Source: a bacterium (GTDB taxonomy: Bacteria; Babelota; Babeliae; Babelales; JABJEI01). From it: a DNA stretch of 64,000 bases. Shown here piece by piece: positions 33,717 to 41,517 of the stretch. Location: contig JABJEI010000001.1 of the NCBI GenBank assembly GCA_018663245.1, forward strand, positions 1 to 64,000, in the 5' to 3' direction. Positions within the stretch are counted from its first letter, which is position 1. Each line of letters opens with the position of its first letter. The notes under the pieces were generated by a model that did no database searches, was not told the DNA's origin, and saw nothing but the letters and a program-made list of their open reading frames with translations. The position numbers were made by a program, and so were the translations under genes.

Positions 33717-34862
33717 TTACGCCTTGTCCTCGACCTTTTTATTTTCTTTTTTTGCTACAGGTTTAGCATCTGTAGCAACCACAGGAGCAGCTTCAACTGG
33801 AGCTACCTTATCCTTGGCTTCTTTTTTATCAGCTTTTGGTGCTGCAACAGGCTTTTTGACCTCTTTGTCAGCAGCTTTCTTAGACTCTGCTTTAACCTTA
33901 GGCTCTTTTACAGGCGCTTTATCGGTATCAGCTTTATCAGAATCAGCAGCCTTAGCCTTCTTAGGAGCAGCCTTTACAGTTGCTTTTGCAACTTTATCAC
34001 CCTTAGGAGCAGCTTCAACTTTTGGCTCAGCAGCTTTTTTAGCTACAGGCTTTTTGGCATCTGCTTTTGCAGCAGGCGCCTTTTTATCAAACTTTTTGCC
34101 GTCAGTCTTAACAGACTTTTTTACAGTCTTAGAAGATTCAGCAGCTTTTGCTTTTTCTTCTTGCGCCGCGAGCTTTCTCTTGGCTGCAACAGCTTTACCT
34201 TTTTCTACAGCCTCAACTAGATAATCAATGATTACCTTTACTGAACGAGGAGCATCATCGTTGCCAGGTATTACATAATCGATTGGTGTTGGATCACAGT
34301 TAGTGTCAACCAAGGCAACAACTGGAATTCCAGCTGCAACAGCTTCACGTACAGCAGCACGCTCACATTTGACATCAACAACAACTAAAGCACCGATAGG
34401 CCACTTTAATGGAACAATACCTTCAACCACTCGACCCATCTTATCTTGCTGTTTAGCCATAAGATTGAGTTCTTTTTTTGTGTTGCGCGATGAATCGGAC
34501 TTTTCTACAATGTCCTTCATGTGCAAATATTTTGTAACAGATTTTTTAATCTGGCTAAAGTTGGTAAGAGTACCACCCAACCAACGATTAATAACGCTTG
34601 GATCGCCCAAACGAGTACCAGCTTCTGTGATTGCTCCAACAGCAGCTTTTTTGGTACCAACCCACAATACTTGCTTGCCTTGAGAGGCTATCTCAGTCAA
34701 AAACTTTGCTGATTTTTCAAGTTGGAATGCAGTACGGGAAATATCGATAAGGTGAATTTTGTCGCGGTAACCCCAAATATAAGGGGCCATTTTTGGATTC
34801 CAACGGGAACGTTGGTGACCAAAATGTACACCGGCTTTGACTAATTTTTTAAAATCTATCAT
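33717..34862 (-). CDS. rpsB: 30S ribosomal protein S2 with long charged C-terminal tail
   Basis: 381 residues. Residues 1 to about 226 are a standard S2 (KKLVKAGVHFGHQRSRWNPK, RWLGGTLTNF, ALVVVDVKCERAAVREA, DYVIPGND). The last 155 or so residues are a low-complexity K/A/P/E/D tail with repeated phrases such as APKKAKAADSDKADTDK and PVAKK; normal S2 has about 240 residues. The ATG at 34862 has AAAGGTAG upstream, and the longer frame into the leader is rejected. The usual partner tsf (EF-Ts) does not follow; tRNA-Ser does. Confidence 0.95.
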   Translation of the reverse strand: MIDFKKLVKAGVHFGHQRSRWNPKMAPYIWGYRDKIHLIDISRTAFQLEKSAKFLTEIASQGKQVLWVGTKKAAVGAITEAGTRLGDPSVINRWLGGTLTNFSQIKKSVTKYLHMKDIVEKSDSSRNTKKELNLMAKQQDKMGRVVEGIVPLKWPIGALVVVDVKCERAAVREAVAAGIPVVALVDTNCDPTPIDYVIPGNDDAPRSVKVIIDYLVEAVEKGKAVAAKRKLAAQEEKAKAAESSKTVKKSVKTDGKKFDKKAPAAKADAKKPVAKKAAEPKVEAAPKGDKVAKATVKAAPKKAKAADSDKADTDKAPVKEPKVKAESKKAADKEVKKPVAAPKADKKEAKDKVAPVEAAPVVATDAKPVAKKENKKVEDKA

Positions 34863-34888
34863 GAATCTACCTTTCAGGGTTATTGCTT

Positions 34889-34949
34889 TTGTTCTCTTTA
34901 GGTCCCAGATCAAGATCCAGGTAACCACCCTCATAGACTAAGAGAACAA
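34889..34949 (-). promoter_or_regulatory. Structured 5' leader of rpsB
   Basis: In the minus-strand transcript TTGTTCTCTT (34949-34940) pairs perfectly with AAGAGAACAA (34898-34889). It encloses a second hairpin around CCTGGATC-TT-GATCTGGG. The element ends 26 bases before the start codon. rpsB leaders are autoregulated by S2 in several bacteria, so feedback control is likely but inferred. Confidence 0.55.
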
Positions 34950-35008
34950 GAAATCAACGAATTACATTAAATAATTTACCAAACCTACCACATCTTGCAA
35001 CTCAAATA

Positions 35009-36439
35009 TTAGTCGCCATCGCCACCAATAACTTCATTGCGGGCAATTGTTTGCTCAAATCGCTTACCAAGATAGTACGCAACGCCTATCCAAAGGCTAA
35101 CAATCAGGCCAAAAAATCCAGTATTTATAACGGCTAACATCGTCCGACCAACACCAATTGTTGCCATGTTAAAGGCAGAGCCTCCAGCCTTGGCAAACTT
35201 TGAGCCAAACGTATCGATCCATGACTTTGCCTTAAACTTAACTTCTTTAACCGTAGGAATATACAGAGTCTCGCGAAGAGGCGTGCTGAAAGCATATTTC
35301 ATCGAGCGAAGGCCCATGTAAACAATAAGGACAACTGTTGTTTGTGATACAAAGCCGAACATGCCATTGAAAACAAAAGCAAACAACATCACGCCTGTTA
35401 AAATAGGTACAAGTAGCAAGCAAAATCGCTCACCAAAAAGGCGTAGCAATGTGTGAGTTCCAAGTAGCGCCACCACAACAGAGATCATCTGTGACCCAAC
35501 AGCCTGCTGGAACAAAAAGCCGGTAACTTCGGAAGTAGAACTAGATATCGACTGAGTAATAGAAAGGCGCTGATAACTTATAACTGTGCCCACAATGTCA
35601 TAAAAAACTGTAAAGGCAAAAATGCCGGTAACATACGGGTATCGTAAAATAGTAGTTAAGCCAGAAAACAGGCCAACAGACTTAGAAGGCTTATCATCAC
35701 TACTCACATCACGAGCTCGACGCTTTTCTGCTCTATACACAGCTTCGTAACCATGCAGTAAGTATCCAGGAACAACACGCATCATAAACTGTATTACTAA
35801 AGGAACACTCAAGATAATGAATGAGGCTGCAACCAATAAAAACTGATGATTAACAACATCACCGTATACCAACCAAGGAATCTTAATCACACGGCTCAAA
35901 AACAACATTGCCATAATACCGGAAGCAACGCCACCAAGCTTAGAAAAAGCAATCATTATGCCATAAGTATTTTTTGCTTCTTTAGGACTGCTAATTGAGT
36001 TAGCAAATGCCCAATAAACGCACACAACGAATGGATCAAAGGCATCAATAAAGAAGTAAAACAACCATCCAAAAAGTCGATAAGGACCCGTATCTGTGTT
36101 TGGAAGGCCAATAGATGAATGTCCAAGAAAATAAGCAAATCCAAAGCCCATAAGCCCGTAAATAATTGTATAAAAATATAGAAGATGAGAACGCCGTAAT
36201 ACGTCGACTAAGCGAGTATATAGCAGGATAGCAGGTATAAGTATAAAGAGAGATACTATTTTTGCCCACGGTACGTATTCTTTACCGATAATGGCCATGA
36301 AGACGGAATCTTTAAGTTCACGCACAACCGTGTATGAAGCGATGGTTAAAAAGAACCCCGCAGAAAGACACGCCAATTTGAGCATCGAATACCAACGCCG
36401 TGACTTATCACCACCAGTTTGTGTGTTTTGTGCGCTCAT
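35009..36439 (-). CDS. ATP/ADP (nucleotide) translocase, copy 1, subtype I
   Basis: 476 residues and about 12 membrane helices, Tlc/Npt family. It exchanges or imports nucleotides, classically host ATP for bacterial ADP. The family lysine motif near the first helix is intact (VVRELKDSVFMAIIGKEYVP), as are the late-loop phrases STPLRETLYIPTVKEVKFKA and KSWIDTFGSKFAKAGGS. It is closely related to copy 2. GGGGGG lies 7 bases before the ATG. Substrate cannot be read from sequence. Confidence 0.92.
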   Translation of the reverse strand: MSAQNTQTGGDKSRRWYSMLKLACLSAGFFLTIASYTVVRELKDSVFMAIIGKEYVPWAKIVSLFILIPAILLYTRLVDVLRRSHLLYFYTIIYGLMGFGFAYFLGHSSIGLPNTDTGPYRLFGWLFYFFIDAFDPFVVCVYWAFANSISSPKEAKNTYGIMIAFSKLGGVASGIMAMLFLSRVIKIPWLVYGDVVNHQFLLVAASFIILSVPLVIQFMMRVVPGYLLHGYEAVYRAEKRRARDVSSDDKPSKSVGLFSGLTTILRYPYVTGIFAFTVFYDIVGTVISYQRLSITQSISSSTSEVTGFLFQQAVGSQMISVVVALLGTHTLLRLFGERFCLLLVPILTGVMLFAFVFNGMFGFVSQTTVVLIVYMGLRSMKYAFSTPLRETLYIPTVKEVKFKAKSWIDTFGSKFAKAGGSAFNMATIGVGRTMLAVINTGFFGLIVSLWIGVAYYLGKRFEQTIARNEVIGGDGD

Positions 36440-36490
36440 TCCGAGCCCCCCTTCCTATCCCCATAGTATTCACACAAGTCGGAAGCAGTA

Positions 36491-36526
36491 CGGGATTGCT
36501 TTCTATAAACACGGAAAGCAATCCCG
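36491..36526. repeat. 13-bp perfect inverted repeat (hairpin) between translocase copies 2 and 1
   Basis: CGGGATTGCTTTC (36491-36503) and GAAAGCAATCCCG (36514-36526) around a 10-base loop. It lies downstream of copy 2 and upstream of copy 1. No U-run follows on the minus strand, so it is more likely an mRNA-stabilising or processing hairpin than a strong terminator. Confidence 0.7.
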
Positions 36527-36643
36527 CAAAATTTGTACAATTTCTAAGTAACTTTGAGCCAGCAATTAAAGCAAAACGCAAAGATTAAAAATATACGCTT
36601 CTTACTGCTTAAAATATCAGTAACGCGTTTATTTGTAAATCTT

Positions 36644-38104
36644 TTAGTTTCCAATAACCTCGTTATTTGCAACAGTTTTCTCGAATTTATTACCCAAGAA
36701 ATAAGCCACAGCAAACCAGACAGACACAATTACCACGTAAAAAATTGCATGAACCGAAACAAAAGCCATACCTGTCATAGCGACTGTATACACGTTGAAC
36801 GCAGATCCGCCAGCTCTGGCAAATTTAGTCCCAAATGTGTCCACCCATGACTTTGCCTTGAACTTTACATCCTTAACTGTCGGTATGTACAGGCTCTCAC
36901 GCAACGGCGTGCTGAACGTGTAATGCAAGGCACGCATGCCCATCGCGACTATAAGTACTGCGCTTCCTGGCGAAATAAACACAAAAACAGTGTTAACTAT
37001 GAAAAAGAGCAACATTGCACCCGTTAACAATGGAACCAACAGAAGACATCTACGCTCACCAATCAAACGCAATAATGTATGCGTCCCTAAAATTGCAATG
37101 AAAGCTCCTATGATATGAGCACCAACTGCCTGCTGAAGCAAGAAATTTGTCATGCCAGACATAGAGCTTGTTGTAGCCTTACTTATTACAAGCCGCTGGT
37201 AGCTAAATACCGTTGTTAGCACTTCGGCCAGACCAACCGTCAAGAAAATGCCGGCAACGTACGGATATCGCAAAATAACAGCTAAGCCCTTAAACAGGCC
37301 TACGGAGGGCTTTTTCTTCGCTGGTTGTGAATCTTTGGGATCAGAGTCAGATTCATTTTTAAGCTGTTCCAGATCTTTACCACGTTGTTTTTCAACCTTG
37401 TAAACCGCCTCATAGCCATGTAAAAATCGGCCAGGAACAACGTACTTCATAACGGCAATAACAATTGGTACCAACAACAAAGCGACTGAAGAAAACAACA
37501 AAAGAATCTGATGATTAAACGTATCGCCACTAATGGCCGAACCAGATGAGCACATTCGCCGCAAAAACAAACAAGCCGCAAGCGCCATAAGAATGCCACC
37601 AGCCTTTGAAGCAAGTACAATCAAACCATACGATTTACGCGCCTGATCAGGAGAGTTTATGGAGTTAGACAGTGCCCAAAAAACACCGATAACAAATGGA
37701 TTTAATCCCTCAATGAAAAAGAAAAAAAGCCAACCCATCAAACGATAAGGGCTCGCATCTGTATTAGACAAACCAATTGATGGATGCCCCAAAAAATAAG
37801 CAAATGCCAAGCCAGCAATGCCATAAAAGATTGCACATGCATACAACAACTGCGTGCGTCGCAATTTATCAACCATCAGTGTATAAACAAGAATCGCCGG
37901 AATTAGAACAAACATAGCCAAAATTTTTGCCCACGGAACATACTCCTTACCAACAATGTTCATAAACACGGAGCTCTTCAACTCACGTGCAATTGTATAT
38001 GAACCGATCAAAAGGAAAAATGCTACCGACAGCAATGCCGTCTTAATACGTCCCCACATAACACGATTTTTATCTTCGTGTATTGACGCAAATTGCGAAC
38101 CCAT
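36644..38104 (-). CDS. ATP/ADP (nucleotide) translocase, copy 2, subtype I
   Basis: 486 residues, about 12 membrane helices. The signature reads IARELKSSVFMNIVGKEYVP, and the late-loop phrases STPLRESLYIPTVKDVKFKA and KSWVDTFGTKFARAGGS match copy 1, so the two arose by duplication. A charged loop in the middle (EKQRGKDLEQLKNESDSD) is longer than in copy 1. GAGG precedes the ATG. Confidence 0.92.
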   Translation of the reverse strand: MGSQFASIHEDKNRVMWGRIKTALLSVAFFLLIGSYTIARELKSSVFMNIVGKEYVPWAKILAMFVLIPAILVYTLMVDKLRRTQLLYACAIFYGIAGLAFAYFLGHPSIGLSNTDASPYRLMGWLFFFFIEGLNPFVIGVFWALSNSINSPDQARKSYGLIVLASKAGGILMALAACLFLRRMCSSGSAISGDTFNHQILLLFSSVALLLVPIVIAVMKYVVPGRFLHGYEAVYKVEKQRGKDLEQLKNESDSDPKDSQPAKKKPSVGLFKGLAVILRYPYVAGIFLTVGLAEVLTTVFSYQRLVISKATTSSMSGMTNFLLQQAVGAHIIGAFIAILGTHTLLRLIGERRCLLLVPLLTGAMLLFFIVNTVFVFISPGSAVLIVAMGMRALHYTFSTPLRESLYIPTVKDVKFKAKSWVDTFGTKFARAGGSAFNVYTVAMTGMAFVSVHAIFYVVIVSVWFAVAYFLGNKFEKTVANNEVIGN

Positions 38105-38196
38105 TTATTTACCTCTGTTTTGCCCCTTAATACTCAAATAAACTCGTCATCCTTTTACTACTCCCTCTCCATTACCTTTTTTATGCTATCTCCATG

Positions 38197-38245
38197 CAAA
38201 AAAAGGGGGCCATCTGGTGTATTTAACAACACATCAGACGACCCC
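38197..38245 (-). terminator. Rho-independent terminator after translocase copy 3
   Basis: A 15-pair stem with wobbles (GGGGTCGTCTG on the 5' side, AGATGGCCCC on the 3' side) followed on the minus strand by eight Us. It separates copies 4-3 from copies 2-1. Confidence 0.8.
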
Positions 38246-38289
38246 GAACAACGTTTAAGTAACCATTAAATGGCTAGTATAAGTCATTG

Positions 38290-39621
38290 TTATACAACCA
38301 CCTTGTTTTCTTTTACAGCCTTGCTGTGTGTCTTACCTAGATAGGTTGCGACCATCAGCCAGACAGCAACTATACCGAGCGTAATGCCGCCAATTGCTGT
38401 GATAAACAGACTAGCACCCAATGGGGCCCTGAGCTTGTTAATCGCAGAACCAACGCCCTTAGAGCCACGGGAGCCGAACATTTCTATCCAACCCTTAGCT
38501 TTATATTTAGCATCGCGTGATGTTGGAATATAAAGTTGCTCTTTAACTGGCTGATTGAATGCGTAGTTAAGACCTTTACAGGCAACAACCACAGCAAGCA
38601 AGCCATACAGAGATGGCAACAACCAAACTACACCAGCTGCTACTGCAACCAGTATAGGCAGTACCATAAGTGCGACACCAAGACCCAGCTTGCGCCCAAT
38701 CTTGTTAACACCAAAAATGACACTCAATGCTGCAACTAAGTTAACAATAACACCAAACAACAGAAGGAATCGCGAACGATCACCAACAGTTATATACTGT
38801 TCGCTAATTCTAATTTTCAGCAAGAAATCAAACATGGTAACAATAATTTCGAAGAAACTTACAACAGCAAAAATCCCTAAGAGATATGGCTTAGTAAGTA
38901 ATAAACGAAGACCCTCGAAGAATCCAGTCTTGCTCTTCTTAGATAAAGAACCTTCATCTTTAGTCTTGTAACCAACCAACTGATCAGCTGGAACAACACT
39001 CATGAAGTATCGAATCAAAGAAGCAATTGTTGCCAACGCAAATACAGCGCTGAGAATCAACCAAGAAACTTCAACTCTGTTCGCAATCAAATACGCACCA
39101 AGTGGTCCTATAATACCACCAAGTTGTGCACCAAGAACAATTAGAGGATAACCTCGCTTAGCTGATTCTGGCGTTGTTGTATCGGCCGCAAATGACCAAA
39201 ACAACGCAACCATGATCGAACCGAAGCTTTCAATCCAGACATACCACGCCCAGCCAATCCATCTGGATGCACTAGGTACAGTGTTAGCCAAACCCATTGT
39301 TGGATGACGGAACATGAAAAAGAAGCCCAAGGCTACCATACCGTAAAGCGCGCACAACGCGTAAAAAACGCGATGACGAGGAAACATGTCAATCATCTTG
39401 GAATATACAAGGACCAACGGTATAACGATAACAAGCGACAAGATTTTAGCGTTGGGAATATGCATTCTTCCAACAACTGACATGAAAACGCCATCCTTAA
39501 GACCGCGCAACATCCAGTATAAACCTATCGTGAACCCAAAAATAACGCCCAAAAGACTGAACTTTTTGAATTCATCGCTACTCATATTGCCATAGTAGGA
39601 GCGTAAAAGCTTTCCTAACAT
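38290..39621 (-). CDS. ATP/ADP (nucleotide) translocase, copy 3, subtype II
   Basis: 443 residues, about 12 membrane helices. The signature reads MLRGLKDGVFMSVVGRMHIP and the late loop FNQPVKEQLYIPTSRDAKYK, shared with copy 4 (NQPTKEQLYIPTSRSAKYK) and different from copies 1 and 2. It is shorter than subtype I. GGAAGGTG precedes the ATG. A different nucleotide range from subtype I is plausible. Confidence 0.92.
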   Translation of the reverse strand: MLGKLLRSYYGNMSSDEFKKFSLLGVIFGFTIGLYWMLRGLKDGVFMSVVGRMHIPNAKILSLVIVIPLVLVYSKMIDMFPRHRVFYALCALYGMVALGFFFMFRHPTMGLANTVPSASRWIGWAWYVWIESFGSIMVALFWSFAADTTTPESAKRGYPLIVLGAQLGGIIGPLGAYLIANRVEVSWLILSAVFALATIASLIRYFMSVVPADQLVGYKTKDEGSLSKKSKTGFFEGLRLLLTKPYLLGIFAVVSFFEIIVTMFDFLLKIRISEQYITVGDRSRFLLLFGVIVNLVAALSVIFGVNKIGRKLGLGVALMVLPILVAVAAGVVWLLPSLYGLLAVVVACKGLNYAFNQPVKEQLYIPTSRDAKYKAKGWIEMFGSRGSKGVGSAINKLRAPLGASLFITAIGGITLGIVAVWLMVATYLGKTHSKAVKENKVVV

Positions 39622-39927
39622 GTGACATACACCTTCCGTAAAACAAAATAATTTTTTCTATTTTCAACAACCAAGGTCCAATGATCACCATTAAGCCGCA
39701 TAGTCGCAGTATCAAGTGATTTGGTCAAAACTTCTCGCTGTCCTGTCTCCTTCCCTAAACATGCCGAGAAACAAAGATATGGAAACCCCTTGGAGATTCC
39801 GCAGCCCCCCGCCGTGCCACCAGACAACCTGAAGTAGCACCATGGAAGATACCATTATTACCGTAACAGTTTATCACCAACCGAAGCCGGCTTCAAGAAA
39901 ATATGCATGATATACGCACATTTTTTG
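39622..39927 (-). promoter_or_regulatory. GC-rich, structured region before translocase copy 3
   Basis: No confident gene. The transcript would contain a G-rich stretch (about 39800-39815), a hairpin GGAATCTC-CAAG-GGGTTTCC (about 39782-39801), and a second stem TTTCTCG/CGAGAAG enclosing about 26 bases. A 12-base palindrome GAAGCCGGCTTC lies near 39884-39895. A 70-codon open frame runs through it into the start of copy 3; it could be a leader peptide, but its sequence is not convincing. Confidence 0.4.
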
Positions 39928-41244
39928 TTAGCAAATTAATGTTTCATCACTCACAGCAACCTTGTGCCGACGTCCAAGGTACAACGCAACTACCACCCAA
40001 ACGCCAACCATACCCAAAGTTATAATTGAACCAACGCCAACAAAAAGCTCAATACCTATCCACGTGCGTAGCGAGTTAGCTATAGCTCCCGAAGCCTTCG
40101 ATATTCGCATACCAAACAGATCTGTCCAAGCTTTTGCCTTGTACTTTGCAGAGCGTGACGTTGGAATATATAGCTGCTCTTTAGTCGGCTGATTTAGAGC
40201 ATAATTAAGCGACTTGATTACCAATAAACCAAACCCAATGGCCCAAAGATCGCGGAAAATCCATAACGAAACAACAACTAGACCCGACATAATCGGAAGA
40301 ATAATTAACGCTCGTCCCATTCCCTTTGTACGAACAATTTTATTTATACCAAACACAATAATTAGCATAGCCGACAGATTCACAAGCATGCCAAATACGT
40401 ATAGCCATCTAGCCGAATCGTGCAAAGATGTGTACTTAGTCAAAACGCCAATTTTGAATCGATACTCCACAAAGGCCATAATCAATTCATGTAGCGCCAA
40501 TATTGCAAAAATTGAAAGTAAATAAGGGTTGCCAAATAAAAGTCTTAATCCTTCAATAAAGCTTGTACGACGAGGCTGTAAAGTTGAAAATGTTCGCCCC
40601 TTAAAACCCTCCATCAATCTTTCTGGTACAGCGTACTTAATTAACCAAGCCATAAACCCAACAATTAATATTCCAACAGCTGCGAGTAACAGAATGTACG
40701 TAACTGGCACACCATAACGAAGGGCAATCAGAGAGACTAGCGGCCCAACAATTCCTCCGATTTGCGCTCCCAAAACCGCGATAGGATACCCACGCTTTGC
40801 CGACGCAGGATCGGTTGTTTCTGAAACAAAAGACCAGAAAAATGCCACCATCAATGCACCAAAGCTATCAACCCAGATGTACCACGCAAAACCAAGCGCC
40901 TTTCCTATCCAAGATGCAGGAGCCGCTAAGCCATACGATGAACAATGTAATAAAATGAAAAAAAGAACTGCTGATAAAGCAAAAAAGATGCTCAACAAAT
41001 AGAACATCCACTTCCAATCCAGACGGTCAACTAGCTTGCCGTACAAAAACAGCAGCGGTATCATCGCGCAAACAGAAACTATTTTTGCATAGTATAGCCA
41101 ATGCGCATGAGCTAATTGACCAAAGAAAGCATCTCTAACTGGAGTAAACATCCAGTAGACGCCAATAATGAAGCCAAACATTGTACCAAGTAATAAAAAC
41201 TTAGTACGCTCCTCGCGCTCCATGCCACGAATCTCAAACAGCAT
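39928..41244 (-). CDS. ATP/ADP (nucleotide) translocase, copy 4, subtype II, altered signature
   Basis: 438 residues, about 12 membrane helices. It is clearly the partner of copy 3 (SFGALMVAFFWSFVSETTDP, LGAQIGGIVGPL, NQPTKEQLYIPTSRSAKYK). In the first-helix signature the family lysine is replaced: TPVRDAFFGQLAHAHW instead of LKD/LKS. That lysine is essential in studied ATP/ADP carriers, so this copy may use a different substrate or mechanism. GGAGG precedes the ATG. First gene of the block, with a predicted promoter at 41323-41350. Confidence 0.88.
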   Translation of the reverse strand: MLFEIRGMEREERTKFLLLGTMFGFIIGVYWMFTPVRDAFFGQLAHAHWLYYAKIVSVCAMIPLLFLYGKLVDRLDWKWMFYLLSIFFALSAVLFFILLHCSSYGLAAPASWIGKALGFAWYIWVDSFGALMVAFFWSFVSETTDPASAKRGYPIAVLGAQIGGIVGPLVSLIALRYGVPVTYILLLAAVGILIVGFMAWLIKYAVPERLMEGFKGRTFSTLQPRRTSFIEGLRLLFGNPYLLSIFAILALHELIMAFVEYRFKIGVLTKYTSLHDSARWLYVFGMLVNLSAMLIIVFGINKIVRTKGMGRALIILPIMSGLVVVSLWIFRDLWAIGFGLLVIKSLNYALNQPTKEQLYIPTSRSAKYKAKAWTDLFGMRISKASGAIANSLRTWIGIELFVGVGSIITLGMVGVWVVVALYLGRRHKVAVSDETLIC

Positions 41245-41289
41245 CCGCTGCCTCCACTCTCAAACCACAACTCGAAAAATACAAGCACA

Positions 41290-41350
41290 CAGGTGAAACG
41301 CATCACCTGCTTTTCAATCGACACTATAACAAAACGCTACTCAACATCAA
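41290..41350 (-). promoter_or_regulatory. Predicted promoter and leader hairpin before the translocase block
   Basis: On the minus strand TTGATG (41345-41350), 16 bases, TATAGT (41323-41328). Just downstream, in the leader, CAGGTGA-aacgca-TCACCTG (41290-41309 on the plus strand) can form a 7-bp hairpin or serve as an operator. Confidence 0.45.
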
Positions 41351-41517
41351 AAAGATAAATAGCACCTAGGGCAACAACCTGTTTTCTTTCATAGAGCCCA
41401 ATGCTATGGTATCCTGATTAGGTGATTTTTGTAGCAAAAATGTAAGCGTAAATTACACAGCTTCATTAATAAATAAATTAACGTATCCATAGTAACGTAT
41501 CAATAGTAGCGAGTTAG

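Noticed and set aside
33658-34224. 188-codon open frame on the plus strand
   Set aside because: It is the antisense of the low-complexity S2 tail; alanine and serine runs arise from the repetitive lysine/alanine codons.
39615-39827. 70-codon frame before translocase copy 3
   Set aside because: Unconvincing composition and start; kept only as a possible leader peptide within the structured region.
41441-41457. TGTAA-gcgtaaat-TTACA type operator before lon
   Set aside because: Five-base arms in AT-rich DNA are too short to separate from chance.
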